A program made the position numbers and the translations under genes. A model generated the notes under the pieces. The model was given only the letters and a program-made list of their open reading frames with translations. It did not search any database and was not told the origin of the DNA. From Gammaproteobacteria bacterium (GTDB taxonomy: Bacteria; Pseudomonadota; Gammaproteobacteria; Pseudomonadales; Pseudohongiellaceae), in assembly GCA_009922595.1 (NCBI GenBank), contig RFVC01000008.1:1-64000 (forward strand): DNA of 64,000 bases, given 5' to 3'. Positions within the stretch are counted from its first letter, which is position 1. The number at the start of each line of letters is the position of its first letter. Shown one piece after another: positions 16,711 through 26,484 of the stretch.

Positions 16711-17724
16711 TTAAATAATCCTGACTTCGGGAGTCAGTTTTACCCCAAACTTGTCATGGACTGATTTCTGAATGCGTTCTGACAAATCAACCAGTTCGGC
16801 CCCAGTGGCATTGCCGTAGTTAACCAGTACCAGTGCATGATTTTCGTGCACACCCACATCGCCCTCACGATATCCTTTCCAACCTGCTTTCTCTATCAGC
16901 CAGGCTCCAGCCAGCTTAACCTGCTCTTTATCAGGGTATCCGACAATGTCCGGAAAAGCCTGCTGCAGTTCGGCAAAGCGCTGTTTCGATATGGAAGGGT
17001 TCCAGAAGAAGCTACCGGCGTTTCCGAGACGATTGGGGGCAGGTAATTTACTTCGTCTAATCGTACAGACTGTTTCGCTGACCAGTTCCGGACTAATTTC
17101 AGCTGCTGGCACTTCGGCCAGGGCATTTGCCAGTGCTGAATATTCAATGTTGATGTTGGCCCTTCGGCTGAGACGTAGCACGACTGACGTAATTATATAT
17201 TGCTCCTTCAGACGCTCTTTAAAGATAGAGTCGCGATAAGCAAACTCGCATTGCTGACGATTGAATGTCTGTAATTCTCCGGTTTGGATTTCCAGCGCCT
17301 CCAATGATTCAAAGACATCACAAAGCTCTGCGCCGTAAGCACCGATATTCTGAACGGGTGCTGCTCCTACAGTGCCTGGAATCAATGACAGGTTTTCGAT
17401 TCCGTAACACTTGTTTTCCAGACACCACTTAACGAAAGCGTGCCAGTTTTCCCCTGATTTTGCCTCTACGAGGACGTTATCCCCCTCTTTTGCTTTTATC
17501 CGCTTGCCATGGATATTCATTTCCAGAATTATGCCGGGATAGTTCTCGCGGAAGAGTAAATTGCTTCCCTGTCCGATCATCATGTAAGGCAGGTTCCTGG
17601 CCTTGACGAATCCAAGGGCATCCCTCAGGCAGTTGATGTCGGTCACATTGATAAAATACCTAGCATGAGCGGACACATGAAACGTGTTGTAATGCTGAAG
17701 GTTGAAATGTTCGAGAACTTCCAT
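16711..17724 (-). CDS. murB: UDP-N-acetylenolpyruvoylglucosamine reductase MurB
   Basis: MurB is a cytoplasmic FAD enzyme that reduces UDP-GlcNAc-enolpyruvate to UDP-MurNAc in peptidoglycan synthesis. The 337-residue length and layout are of the E. coli-like type I class. FAD-binding motifs include MIGQGSNLLF (49-58) and SLIPGTVGAAPVQNIGAYG (113-131). The proton-donating serine lies in GNAGSFFWNP (Ser238). It ends a block that begins with lol and exb genes and contains ptp-kdsB-trm112-lpxK, the order found in Pseudomonas. The gap to the phosphatase gene upstream is only nine bases. Confidence 0.95.
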   Translation of the reverse strand: MEVLEHFNLQHYNTFHVSAHARYFINVTDINCLRDALGFVKARNLPYMMIGQGSNLLFRENYPGIILEMNIHGKRIKAKEGDNVLVEAKSGENWHAFVKWCLENKCYGIENLSLIPGTVGAAPVQNIGAYGAELCDVFESLEALEIQTGELQTFNRQQCEFAYRDSIFKERLKEQYIITSVVLRLSRRANINIEYSALANALAEVPAAEISPELVSETVCTIRRSKLPAPNRLGNAGSFFWNPSISKQRFAELQQAFPDIVGYPDKEQVKLAGAWLIEKAGWKGYREGDVGVHENHALVLVNYGNATGAELVDLSERIQKSVHDKFGVKLTPEVRII

Positions 17725-17733
17725 CTGAATGCG

Positions 17734-18231
17734 TCAGACCAGGTTATGCTTTCCAGCGATTTTTCTGACAAGGCTTGCAGAAGCATCTTCGACAAGATCC
17801 AGCACAAGCTCAAAACCATCCTTACCTGAGTAGTAAGGATCAGGCACCTCGTCATAATCGCTGCTACCATGATGAAGAAAGAGAGAGATTTTTTCCTGCT
17901 GATCCGGTAATGCCATCTCCAGCAGGTCATGAAGATTCTGCCTGTCCATGGCAAAAATATAATCGAAGCGTTTCAGGTCCTCAGGTTTTACCTGGCGCGC
18001 TCGCAATGATGAAAGATCATAGTCGCGTTTTTGTGCTGCCCGCATAGAACGATGGTCAGGTGATTCACCTATATGCCAGGAGCCGGTTCCAGCAGAATCC
18101 ACTTCGATGATGCCTGACAGATTTTCTGACGCCACGCTATGCCTGAATACCACTTCGGCAGTTGGAGACCGGCAAATATTGCCCAGGCACACCATTAATA
18201 CTTGGATTAACTTGTCAGCCAATTGTTTCAC
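17734..18231 (-). CDS. Low-molecular-weight protein-tyrosine phosphatase
   Basis: The 165-residue cytoplasmic phosphatase has the CX5R(S/T) loop CLGNICRS (Cys15 nucleophile, Arg21) near its N-terminus and the general-acid motif DPYY near the C-terminus. Both catalytic parts are intact. Relatives act on phosphotyrosine proteins, in enterobacteria often on kinases that control exopolysaccharide. Its place between kdsB and murB suggests a link to envelope synthesis, but the substrate is unknown. The start is GTG 18231, overlapping the kdsB stop by four bases (GTGA), so translation is coupled. Confidence 0.9.
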   Translation of the reverse strand: MKQLADKLIQVLMVCLGNICRSPTAEVVFRHSVASENLSGIIEVDSAGTGSWHIGESPDHRSMRAAQKRDYDLSSLRARQVKPEDLKRFDYIFAMDRQNLHDLLEMALPDQQEKISLFLHHGSSDYDEVPDPYYSGKDGFELVLDLVEDASASLVRKIAGKHNLV

Positions 18232-18965
18232 ACCGCGAAGAGAGCCCGGATTTTTTCCAGGTCTTCTTCAGTATCAACACCGGCCGGCATAGAAGTGCAG
18301 GCTTTCTGCACGTGGATTTTAACGTTATTGGACAGAGCCCTGAGCTGTTCCAGCTGTTCTGACTCCTCGAGGCTGCTGTGCGGCCAGGAGACAAAATCAT
18401 GCAGTACTTTTACACGGTAGCCGTATATTCCGATATGCCTTTTATAACCCTTCATTTCATTCTCACCGCTGCGCGGAAAGGGAATGGGCGCCCGCGAAAA
18501 GTACAAGGCGTAGCCTTCATTGTCAGTCACTACTTTCACGTTGTGCGGATTAAGAATATCCTCACGCTCCTCCAGGTCTTCAAACAGCGTGCAGATCTGG
18601 GCATCAGGATGGGTATTCAGGTCGTGCCCTACCTGGTTAATTGCCTCGGGGGGGATCATGGGCTCATCACCCTGCACATTAATCACGGCCGCATGGTCAG
18701 GCAGGGATAGCTGTCGAGCGACTTCTTCAATCCTGTCAGTGCCTGACTGATGCTCTTTAGACGTCAGGATTACTTCAGCGCCGAACTGTTTGCAGGCTTC
18801 CTGAATACGCTCATCGTCCGTAGCGACATAAACCGCTTCTGCCTCGCTTTCATGTGCCCTGTCTACAACATGCTGGATCATCGGTTTTCCGGCAATGTCT
18901 AGCAGGGGCTTGCCTGGCAGCCTAGAAGACTGGTACCTGGCGGGAATGACAACAACAAAGCTCAC
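18228..18965 (-). CDS. kdsB: 3-deoxy-manno-octulosonate cytidylyltransferase KdsB
   Basis: KdsB activates KDO with CTP to CMP-KDO for the lipopolysaccharide core. The 245-residue length is typical. The nucleotidyltransferase motifs are seen: [20 protein letters not shown] at the N-terminus, VATDD at about 47-51, VNVQGDEP at about 94-101, and YGYRVKVL. The start is GTG 18965, overlapping the stop of the Trm112-like gene by four bases, and the 3' end overlaps the phosphatase gene by four bases. Together with lpxK and msbA this marks an LPS operon. Confidence 0.95.
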   Translation of the reverse strand: MSFVVVIPARYQSSRLPGKPLLDIAGKPMIQHVVDRAHESEAEAVYVATDDERIQEACKQFGAEVILTSKEHQSGTDRIEEVARQLSLPDHAAVINVQGDEPMIPPEAINQVGHDLNTHPDAQICTLFEDLEEREDILNPHNVKVVTDNEGYALYFSRAPIPFPRSGENEMKGYKRHIGIYGYRVKVLHDFVSWPHSSLEESEQLEQLRALSNNVKIHVQKACTSMPAGVDTEEDLEKIRALFAV

Positions 18966-19156
18966 AGCTTTTTCCTGTTTGCCTTTTCTTCTGGCGTTAA
19001 TGCCCTGGCTTCGTTTTCTAGCATGATAGGAATTTCATCGCGGATAGGAAAAGCGAGGCTGTCCGGGTAGCAGATTAGTTCTTCAGCATCCTTGTTGTAA
19101 AAAAGCTCACCCTTGCAAAGCGGGCAGGCCAGAATTGTCAGTAGTTTTTTGTCCAT
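18962..19156 (-). CDS. Trm112-like small protein (UPF0434 / YcaR family)
   Basis: This is a 64-residue protein of the Trm112/YcaR family, small zinc-ribbon-like proteins of uncertain bacterial role. Only one CxxC pair remains (CPLCKG, residues 10-15); the second half keeps a single cysteine (LICYPD), as is usual in bacterial members. It ends with the conserved [14 protein letters not shown] 19156 is preferred over an in-frame TTG at 19171, because it gives the family N-terminus [12 protein letters not shown]. It lies between lpxK and kdsB, its standard location in gammaproteobacteria. Confidence 0.88.
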   Translation of the reverse strand: MDKKLLTILACPLCKGELFYNKDAEELICYPDSLAFPIRDEIPIMLENEARALTPEEKANRKKL

Positions 19157-19167
19157 AAATACTAAGC

Positions 19168-20166
19168 TCAAGTATGTAAATTCAGTTTATTGGTGATGGC
19201 AGACATAAAACCGTCAGGAAGTCTTGCCGCCACCTTGAGATACCAGTGCTGCTCTCCACAGAACTCACTGCACTTCATGGCATCTTTTTCAGTCATAACG
19301 ACATCAAGATCATCATCAAACGTAATATCATCCTCACTGTAAAGATGATGATCCCTGAACATATGTGTAATGATATCAAAGCCGCAACTGCACAGAGAAT
19401 TAAAGAAGCGTTCAGGATTGCCTATACCAGCCAGAGCATGCACTTTTTTAGCCGTGAGACTTTGAAGTATTTCATCGTTCACCGATAGAAACTTGCTGTC
19501 TTTCATATGCACCAGATGCGTAGCCTCAAGATGCATGGTTATGGTATCTACGGGCAACTCAAAGCGTGAGTCACCATTGCAAACCACCAGGTCTACCGAA
19601 TGCAAGCGATCAGGCTTTTCTCTCAACGGGCCCGCTGGCAGAAGGAAGCCGTTCCCAAATCCACGCTGACCATCAATTACCGCAATTTCGAAGTCACGGG
19701 CGAGACGATAATGCTGCATGCCGTCATCACTGATGATGACATCACAGTCATTGAGGGCTTCAAGAAATTTGACTGCTGATACACGATCAGGATCAATAAT
19801 CACCGGGCACTGTGTCTGCCGGGCAATCATCAAAGCCTCTTCGCCAGCTTCTTCGTGGCTGGTTTTAGGTTTTACTGCAAATGGGTACTCAGGTGGCTTA
19901 GCTCCATAACCACGGCTTACTATCCCTGGTTTAAACCCCAGTTCCTGAAGTTGCTGTGCCAGGTAAATAACCAGTGGAGTTTTCCCTGTGCCGCCTACGG
20001 TCACGTTGCCAATCACAATTAGCGGCAGTGCACTTTTGTACCGTCGCTCGGAATTTTGCTGCCACTTGCGCCTTGTGCTGCTGACAAGCGCGAAAACCGC
20101 ACTGAGCGGTCGCAGCAGTTTTACCCATCGGGCATCCTTGTACCAAGCATTGACGAGACGATTCAT
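19168..20166 (-). CDS. lpxK: Tetraacyldisaccharide 4'-kinase LpxK
   Basis: LpxK phosphorylates the 4' position of the lipid A disaccharide at the inner face of the cytoplasmic membrane. The 332-residue length is typical. The Walker A motif is [12 protein letters not shown] (53-64), and other visible family words are [21 protein letters not shown] and LPAGPLREK. An N-terminal amphipathic stretch (about 12-30) suits membrane association. Its ATG overlaps the msbA stop by four bases, so export and synthesis of lipid A are coupled here. Confidence 0.95.
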   Translation of the reverse strand: MNRLVNAWYKDARWVKLLRPLSAVFALVSSTRRKWQQNSERRYKSALPLIVIGNVTVGGTGKTPLVIYLAQQLQELGFKPGIVSRGYGAKPPEYPFAVKPKTSHEEAGEEALMIARQTQCPVIIDPDRVSAVKFLEALNDCDVIISDDGMQHYRLARDFEIAVIDGQRGFGNGFLLPAGPLREKPDRLHSVDLVVCNGDSRFELPVDTITMHLEATHLVHMKDSKFLSVNDEILQSLTAKKVHALAGIGNPERFFNSLCSCGFDIITHMFRDHHLYSEDDITFDDDLDVVMTEKDAMKCSEFCGEQHWYLKVAARLPDGFMSAITNKLNLHT

Positions 20167-21956
20167 GCGTTGAATTGAAGCTCATGAAGCTTCTGATAGG
20201 CGCCGCCTGCAGCCATGAGTTCAGTATGCGACCCACTTTCAACGATCCGGCCCTTTTCCATGACCAGTATGCGATCTGCAGATTCAATAGTGGACAGACG
20301 GTGCGCAATAACGAATGTGGTGCGTCCATGCATGAGATGCTCAAGAGCTGACTGGATTGCCTTTTCAGACTCCGAATCCAGGGCCGAAGTAGCTTCATCA
20401 AGAATCAATACAGGGGCATTTTTTAAAAGGGCGCGGGCGATGGCGAGTCGTTGACGCTGACCACCGGATAAAAGAAAACCATCATCCCCGATTTTAGTGT
20501 CCAATTCCTCTGGCAGTTCATCTACAAAGCCCCTGGCATTGGCATTATCCAGAGCATCGTAGATTTTCGCGGGCGCTGCATCCTGCAGTTCACCATAGGC
20601 GATGTTGTCTCGGATACTCCCGTTGAATAACACGACCTGTTGACTCACCAGCGCCACATGACTGCGTAAGTTGCGCAGGGTTAAATCAGTAATGGGGATA
20701 TCATCCAGCAGGATTTCACCTTCGCTTTGCTGGTAGAAACGCGGAATCAGGTTCACCAGTGTACTTTTTCCCGAGCCCGACTTGCCGACAATCGCAATGG
20801 TTTCGCCAGGTTGGCACTTGAAGCTGATCTGTTCAAGTACCCGCCCTTTTTCCTTGTCATAACTGAAACTGACTTCTTTAAACTCAACGGCTCCCTGTAT
20901 GCTGCTGACTTCTTGTGTGCCAATATCGGTTTCTTTTTCCTCGTCCAGCAAGACAAAGATTGATTCGGCAGCCGCAAGTCCCCGCTGCACCACCGCGTTG
21001 ATTTTGGATAACTGGCGAATGGGTTTAAGCATTGCGCCGGCCGCCGTTACGTAAGCCACGAACCCGCCTGGCGTCATTTCTGCGAGCACCTGCGGCGACA
21101 TTGCCATCCAGAGCAGCAGTGATAAAGCAGAGGCGACCATCACCTGGACTATCGGCGTGCTGAATGACTGCACAATAGCCATTTTCAGATTCTGTCTGAG
21201 GTTAAGCTCACTGGTTGCAGTAAACTGCTGTTTTACCTGCTGCTCGGCGCCGAATGTTTTAACCTCTTTCATGCCCTTCAACGTCTCTGACAGTATCTGG
21301 GTTACATCGCCCATCGATACCTGAATACGACTGCTGTGTTTACGGAACTTCCTCGCGGCAAACAGCACAACGAGCGAGATTAGGGGAGTTACAGCAACGA
21401 ATAGCAGCGTTAGTTTCCAGTTGAGAAACAGTAGGTAGACAAAAAGCGCGATGACAAATATGCCTTCTCGCAAAATTACTGTCAGCGCATCAGTTACCGC
21501 TGCACTAATTTGTTGAACGTTGAACGTCACAGTGGAAACCAGATGCCCTGCTGTATTGCGATCATAATAAGCGCTGGGTAATTCAATGAAGCGCCCCATC
21601 AACTGGCAACGCAGGCGGTGTATTACATGGTTGGCGATATAGGCCATGTAGTAGGAGCCAAGGAAGCCGCCAACTCCCCTCACCGCCACAATGGCAATAA
21701 GAATAAGCGGTATAGTAACGCGCTGGTCGGAGCTTACGGATTCTCCACTGCCAATAACATCGACAAGTTCCTGCAGCAGATCAAAGAATTTAACACTGGA
21801 CGCAGAGTACATCACGAAGCCAATAACACCAAGAAGGAATAACCCTAAGAGTGGCTTCAGGTAAGAAAGCAGGCGTCCGTAAAGTGAAAAACCGCTGATA
21901 AATTCGGCGGTTTTTTCAGGCTCTGCAGGATTTACTGTCGACTTGGGCTCACTCAT
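20163..21956 (-). CDS. msbA: Lipid A export ABC transporter, ATPase/permease MsbA
   Basis: MsbA flips lipid A-core across the inner membrane. From ATG 21956 the protein has 597 residues, with six membrane helices in the first 330 and then an ATPase domain with Walker A GKSGSGKST (about 389-397), the LSGGQRQR signature (about 496) and Walker B LILDEATSALD. The longer open frame starting at 22019 would add residues with no family resemblance. The chosen start overlaps the exbD stop by eight bases. An msbA between lpxK and exbD is the enterobacterial pairing (msbA-lpxK) set inside a Pseudomonas-like block. Confidence 0.95.
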   Translation of the reverse strand: MSEPKSTVNPAEPEKTAEFISGFSLYGRLLSYLKPLLGLFLLGVIGFVMYSASSVKFFDLLQELVDVIGSGESVSSDQRVTIPLILIAIVAVRGVGGFLGSYYMAYIANHVIHRLRCQLMGRFIELPSAYYDRNTAGHLVSTVTFNVQQISAAVTDALTVILREGIFVIALFVYLLFLNWKLTLLFVAVTPLISLVVLFAARKFRKHSSRIQVSMGDVTQILSETLKGMKEVKTFGAEQQVKQQFTATSELNLRQNLKMAIVQSFSTPIVQVMVASALSLLLWMAMSPQVLAEMTPGGFVAYVTAAGAMLKPIRQLSKINAVVQRGLAAAESIFVLLDEEKETDIGTQEVSSIQGAVEFKEVSFSYDKEKGRVLEQISFKCQPGETIAIVGKSGSGKSTLVNLIPRFYQQSEGEILLDDIPITDLTLRNLRSHVALVSQQVVLFNGSIRDNIAYGELQDAAPAKIYDALDNANARGFVDELPEELDTKIGDDGFLLSGGQRQRLAIARALLKNAPVLILDEATSALDSESEKAIQSALEHLMHGRTTFVIAHRLSTIESADRILVMEKGRIVESGSHTELMAAGGAYQKLHELQFNA

Positions 21957-22374
21957 TATTTGAATCCGGTTCACGTGTCGCAATATTAAGACTGGTAAAA
22001 CCGAGCTGCGCAACGGCATCCATTGCGGTCACCACAGACTGATGGGTCGTATTGGCATCTGCCGTAATGATCATTGGAATCGAATTATCGCCAACTGATA
22101 CCTCGGCCACCACTCTCATAAGTGTTTCCATTTGAGAATTCACGAGCTGACGGCCATTAACAGAATAAGTGCCGTTCTGAGCAATCAGAATTTCTATTTC
22201 AAAAGGTTGCTGTTCTATGGCTTCTCCGCTTGCCTCGGGCAGGTTAATCAGAATATTGGTATTGCGTGAAAAAGTTGTAGTCACCATGAAAAAAATCAAT
22301 AACAGGAAAATTACATCAATCAGCGGGGTCAGATTGACACTTACTTCTTCCTTGAGGCTGCGCTGGAATTTCAC
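21949..22374 (-). CDS. exbD: Biopolymer transport protein ExbD/TolR family
   Basis: This 142-residue inner-membrane protein has one N-terminal helix, in which LTPLIDVIFLLLIFFMV carries the conserved proton-pathway aspartate, and a periplasmic domain. With the ExbB-like gene just upstream it would form a proton-driven motor that energises TonB-type outer-membrane transport or a related process. I chose GTG 22374 (KFQRSLKEE start), five bases after the exbB stop; the open frame extends upstream into exbB but without family similarity. It is the exb pair found beside lpxK in Pseudomonas, not the tol-pal copy. Confidence 0.9.
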   Translation of the reverse strand: MKFQRSLKEEVSVNLTPLIDVIFLLLIFFMVTTTFSRNTNILINLPEASGEAIEQQPFEIEILIAQNGTYSVNGRQLVNSQMETLMRVVAEVSVGDNSIPMIITADANTTHQSVVTAMDAVAQLGFTSLNIATREPDSNNE

Positions 22375-22378
22375 TGTA

Positions 22379-23020
22379 TTACCCCAGCGTTCCTGCGCTG
22401 TCCTTGATTTCAACACCTCTTGAAGAGTGCAGCGCATCAACCAGCTTGATGGATTCCCTCTCCAAGTCAATTACTAGGCTTTCAACTCTACGCAGGAAAA
22501 TCCGGTAAAACATCAATGCCGGAATACCAACACAGAGGCCTGCGGCGGTAGTAATCAGCGCCTCTGAAATTCCACCTGCTAGCGCATTGGCATTACCTGT
22601 TCCCTGCGCCATGATTTCGCTAAATACGCGAATCATTCCCAACACTGTGCCAAGCAGGCCCAATAACGGAGTGATCAAGGCTATCGTGCCAAGAGTGCTC
22701 AGGTAACGTTCAAGATCATGAACTACATGACTTGCTGCTTGTTCAATACTCTCAGTCATGATACTGCGCCCGGCCTTGGAATTAATAAGCCCTTCGGCAA
22801 GAATCTGCCCGAGAGGTGATGACAACCTCAATTCACGTAATCGTGCGGCATCCAGTTGATTGTGCTTGATCTTGCCCCAGACTTCGGCAAGAACATTACG
22901 GGGCGCAATACGGGCGGGATTTAAGGTCCAGAATCTTTCAATGACAATGGCTATGGCTATTATTGAACACAGGATTATTGGCAACATCAACCAACCGCCG
23001 GCCTGCACTATTTCAAACAC
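22379..23020 (-). CDS. exbB: MotA/TolQ/ExbB proton channel family protein
   Basis: The 213-residue protein has three membrane helices, the first at about 10-30 and a pair in the C-terminal half. The latter carry the signature region TLGTIALITPLLGLLGTVLGM and SEALITTAAGLCVGIPALM. It partners ExbD to harness proton-motive force. The start is GTG 23020 with AAAGGA about ten bases upstream. No tonB gene lies in the window. A 178-base gap with a possible promoter separates it from lolE; this gap holds comEC in Pseudomonas as I recall, and nothing of it remains here. Confidence 0.9.
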   Translation of the reverse strand: MFEIVQAGGWLMLPIILCSIIAIAIVIERFWTLNPARIAPRNVLAEVWGKIKHNQLDAARLRELRLSSPLGQILAEGLINSKAGRSIMTESIEQAASHVVHDLERYLSTLGTIALITPLLGLLGTVLGMIRVFSEIMAQGTGNANALAGGISEALITTAAGLCVGIPALMFYRIFLRRVESLVIDLERESIKLVDALHSSRGVEIKDSAGTLG

Positions 23021-23198
23021 TTCAAAATGGTCCTTTTGACATCAAAAATGTTCGTATTAACAATACCTTATAAGCAGGCCACTTTACCATAAAGCGCTCC
23101 TTTCCATAAGCGCTATATCCATACCCGCATTTTCTTTCTGTAAGTTAAGTAACAGACTCTTAAAGGCAGTCTAGGCCATGATAAGCAATCTACCAGAA

Positions 23199-24455
23199 TT
23201 ACTCATAGCGCAGTGCTTTGGCAGGATCAACGAGAGCAGCCGATCTCGCCGGAAGGAGGGTTGCAATCATAGTCAGCAGCAGTGAAACACAGCACACCAG
23301 GAAAACATCAGCGAACTGGATCTGTGAGGGCAGGTAATTGACCGGATATATATCGGCGCTGAGAAATTCGATACCCGAAATTTTTTCCAGCCAGGTGACT
23401 ATGTCACTTACTATTAAAGCAAAAAACAAGCCCAGGAACAGCCCTGCCCCGGTGCCCATGATGCCAATGGAAAAACCCTGTACGAGAAAGATGTTGCGGA
23501 TATTCTCCAGGGATGCCCCCATTGCTCTGAGAATAGCAATATCTCCCTGCTTTTCCTTCACGATCATGACCAGGCTAACCACCACATTAAATGTTGCCAC
23601 TGCAATGAGTAGTGAGAGCAACAACCCAACAAGGGTTTTGGACAGTCTGATATTTTCATAGATATTGCCGTAATCCCAGGTCCAGTTTGAAATCTGGAAA
23701 TTATCACTGACATTTGAGCGTATATCCTGGGAAATTGCATTTACACCAAAAAGATCATCAACCTGCAATCGCAGTCCGTGTATGGCATCGCCAAGCCTGT
23801 ATACTCGCTGCACGTCAGCCATATGTGCAACAGCCAGACTACTGTCTAATTGAGACCCCACTCTGAAAATGCCTCCCACAGTAAACTGCTTCTGCCTAAT
23901 GAACTCGCCGAGTGGAGTAATTGGTACGATCGTTGATACTAGGGTAAGTTTGTCGCCTACAGTCACTTCAAGCAAATCGGCCAGTGCGTCGCCGATTAAA
24001 ATACTGTAAGACCTGTCCTCGAGGTTCTGGTATTCCCCATCTATCAGGAAATCATCAATACTAGAGATATCGCGTTCCGGCTCCGGATCGATGCCGTTTA
24101 GTACTATTCCCTTACTATTACCGTTAGCGAGTAGCATTCCCTGTACCTGCAGGTACGGAGCGCTTCCCGTCACTCCACTAATACTTTGAACACCAGTCTG
24201 GATCTCCGCCCAGGTATTCCGGTCAAGCAAAAAGTCTGAACGGGAAGACTGCATGGTGATATGCGGAACAATGCCGAGCACCCGTTCCCGTAGTTCCCGG
24301 TCAAAACCGTTCATCACTGAAAGAACAGTAATCAATATGGCGACGCCGAGACTGAGGCCGACTACAGATAAGAGAGAAATAAGACCCGTCAGCAAGTGTC
24401 TCGAACGCGCTGAGGCAAGACGTTTACCAATATATAAAGCCAGCGGCGTCTGCAT
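23199..24455 (-). CDS. lolE: Lipoprotein-releasing ABC transporter permease LolE (LolC/E family)
   Basis: This inner-membrane permease of the LolCDE complex extracts outer-membrane lipoproteins and hands them to LolA. From ATG 24455 it has 418 residues: one N-terminal helix (about 25-50, LISLLSVVGLSLGVAILITV), a large periplasmic domain, and three helices after about residue 270. The FtsX/MacB-type ending PARSAALVDPAKALRYE is present. The start lies directly after the lolD stop, and the longer frame from 24542 overlaps lolD without similarity. I call it LolE by its position after lolD; assignment between the two permeases is by order only. Confidence 0.88.
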   Translation of the reverse strand: MQTPLALYIGKRLASARSRHLLTGLISLLSVVGLSLGVAILITVLSVMNGFDRELRERVLGIVPHITMQSSRSDFLLDRNTWAEIQTGVQSISGVTGSAPYLQVQGMLLANGNSKGIVLNGIDPEPERDISSIDDFLIDGEYQNLEDRSYSILIGDALADLLEVTVGDKLTLVSTIVPITPLGEFIRQKQFTVGGIFRVGSQLDSSLAVAHMADVQRVYRLGDAIHGLRLQVDDLFGVNAISQDIRSNVSDNFQISNWTWDYGNIYENIRLSKTLVGLLLSLLIAVATFNVVVSLVMIVKEKQGDIAILRAMGASLENIRNIFLVQGFSIGIMGTGAGLFLGLFFALIVSDIVTWLEKISGIEFLSADIYPVNYLPSQIQFADVFLVCCVSLLLTMIATLLPARSAALVDPAKALRYE

Positions 24456-24456
24456 A

Positions 24457-25140
24457 CTATCTCCCTTCCTCAAGCACACCGTCAACAAGGTGATAAGCCC
24501 TGTCCATCTGGTCGGCAAAGTTCGGGTCGTGTGTGACAACAATAAAACATGTCGTTATTCGCGTCTTTAGTCTCTGCATCAGTTTTTGAATACCCCTGGC
24601 TGTTGTTCCGTCAAGATTACCTGTCGGTTCATCCATCAGAACACAGGCAGGATCATTGACAAGGGCTCGAGCAATCGCCACGCGCTGTCGTTCACCACCA
24701 GACAACTGGGCCGGCTTATGCCGCAGTCTTTCGCCAAGTCCCACCTCGTTCAGGGTAGCTTGTGCGCGCGTTATAGCTTCATCGTATGGGCGCTTGGCAA
24801 TAATGAGCGGCATAGCTGTATTTTCCAGTGCAGTAAATTCTCCTAGCAGATGATGAAATTGGTAAACAAAGCCAAGTGTCTGGTTGCGCAACTTATCCTG
24901 CTCTTTACCTGTTAGTGCAGATAATGCCTGCCCGAGAATTTGAACACTGCCTGAACTTGGCTTATCAATTCCGCCCAGTAAATTGAGTAGCGTAGTTTTG
25001 CCTGACCCTGATGTACCGGTGATCGCAATACTCTCACCCGCATTAACCGTCAGGTTTACATCACGGAGCACTTCAAGCACATTGTTCCCTTCACTGTATG
25101 AACGTGCAAGGTTTTTACAGACAAGGACAGCGCTACTCAT
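24457..25140 (-). CDS. lolD: Lipoprotein-releasing ABC transporter ATPase LolD
   Basis: LolD supplies ATP hydrolysis for lipoprotein release by LolC and LolE. The 227-residue protein has Walker [11 protein letters not shown] (41-50), signature LSGGERQR (146-153), Walker [12 protein letters not shown] (167-177) and a switch histidine in VVTHD. The [17 protein letters not shown] segment after Walker A is typical of LolD. It overlaps the lolC stop by eight bases and is followed at once by lolE. Confidence 0.95.
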   Translation of the reverse strand: MSSAVLVCKNLARSYSEGNNVLEVLRDVNLTVNAGESIAITGTSGSGKTTLLNLLGGIDKPSSGSVQILGQALSALTGKEQDKLRNQTLGFVYQFHHLLGEFTALENTAMPLIIAKRPYDEAITRAQATLNEVGLGERLRHKPAQLSGGERQRVAIARALVNDPACVLMDEPTGNLDGTTARGIQKLMQRLKTRITTCFIVVTHDPNFADQMDRAYHLVDGVLEEGR

Positions 25141-26380
25141 AACGTAACACCTCAGCGGGCAGAATTCGTGACGCCTTCACTGCCGGATACAGCGTGGCCA
25201 GGAAACTTATCACAAGCGCCATTATGCAGGTAATAACCACATCAGTACCCTTTAAAACTGCAGGCAATGCACTGATTACGTATAAATTTGCCGGCGCCAG
25301 GAACGTTTCAAGGAAAGCCGAGATAGCGGAAAAATTGTCTGCGATTAAAACGCCAACAAGGGCGCCCACAGTCGTTCCGATGATCCCAACTAAGGTTCCC
25401 TGAATGACAAATATGGCAAGAATAGCTTTCTCCCCAGCCCCCATGGTCCTTAGGATAGCAATGTCAGCTTTTTTCTCTGAAACCATCATGACTAGTGTAG
25501 AAATAATATTAAATGCTCCTATAGTCACGATCATCATGAGCATGAACCAGGTCAGCACTTTTTCCATTTTCAGTGCATTGAACAAGCTGGCTTCAGTAAA
25601 ACTCCAGTCCTGTCCCGAAAAGGGCTGCCCGGCAAATTCCGACTGCAGCAAAGCAACGCCTTCATTCACAACTTGTCCTGCAATGTCCGGATCACTGACC
25701 CTTAAGCGTAATTTGATAGCTGCACCAGGATCTTGATTGTTCGAGAGCCTATAACTGTCCTCAAGGTGAACGAGGGCCAAGTCAGAGCCAATAGTGAACT
25801 GGGGATCAAAAATGCCGGCTACTGTGAACCTGAACATATTCAGGGACAGTTTGCCAGACCCTGTGACAGAAGGAACCAGTAAATTCACCGGATCACCTGT
25901 ATTAAGGCGCAAGTTCACCGCGATAGTGCGGCCGAGAATAATGTTATTGCTGCCTGGCGCTAGGTCCTGGAGGCGCCCCTGGATCATGTTCTCGGCAATC
26001 GTTGATACTGAATCTTCTGACGTAGGATCAATTGCTTTAATTTCAGCCACCTGATGATAGTCTTGTTGGCTCAGCATTGCCTCAACTGCGATAAAAGGGG
26101 CAACGCCAATAATCTCAGGATGGGAAATGAGTAAATCAGCAGCCTGCTGCCAGTTATTAAAGCCGCTGTCAGACTGAATCTGGCCATGGGAAACCGTGAT
26201 TAGTGTGCGATCACGCATTATTCCCTGCGAACCATTGAATACAGACAACACTACAACAATTGCCAGCACTCCAAGAGTCAGCCCTGCCATGGAGATCAGT
26301 GAGGTAAAGGAAATATAGCGATTATCTTTCTTCGCCAGGATATAGCGCAGTCCAATAAAGAAAGGCAGTGTTTTGAACAT
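25133..26380 (-). CDS. lolC: Lipoprotein-releasing ABC transporter permease LolC (LolC/E family)
   Basis: This is the first gene of lolC-lolD-lolE. The 415-residue permease has the N-terminal [19 protein letters not shown] signature of LolC/E, a helix at about 25-48, a periplasmic domain, and three C-terminal helices. It ends with [17 protein letters not shown]. The complex releases mature lipoproteins from the inner membrane. The start ATG 26380 follows a 104-base gap, upstream of which lies a serine recombinase gene on the same strand, so some lol transcription could arrive from there. Confidence 0.9.
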   Translation of the reverse strand: MFKTLPFFIGLRYILAKKDNRYISFTSLISMAGLTLGVLAIVVVLSVFNGSQGIMRDRTLITVSHGQIQSDSGFNNWQQAADLLISHPEIIGVAPFIAVEAMLSQQDYHQVAEIKAIDPTSEDSVSTIAENMIQGRLQDLAPGSNNIILGRTIAVNLRLNTGDPVNLLVPSVTGSGKLSLNMFRFTVAGIFDPQFTIGSDLALVHLEDSYRLSNNQDPGAAIKLRLRVSDPDIAGQVVNEGVALLQSEFAGQPFSGQDWSFTEASLFNALKMEKVLTWFMLMMIVTIGAFNIISTLVMMVSEKKADIAILRTMGAGEKAILAIFVIQGTLVGIIGTTVGALVGVLIADNFSAISAFLETFLAPANLYVISALPAVLKGTDVVITCIMALVISFLATLYPAVKASRILPAEVLRYE

Positions 26381-26484
26381 GTTGGAAACGTTAAATTCCG
26401 ACCCTTACCGGCCCTCAAGGAATGGCACAAGAGCCAGTTTTACTGACATCAGTGGCTTTGAGCCCATCGGGAGAAAACAGTTCC

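Noticed and set aside
23103-23124. AGCGCT...AGCGCT dyad in the lolE-exbB gap as a terminator
   Set aside because: AGCGCT is self-complementary, the stem is six bases and no U run follows on either strand.
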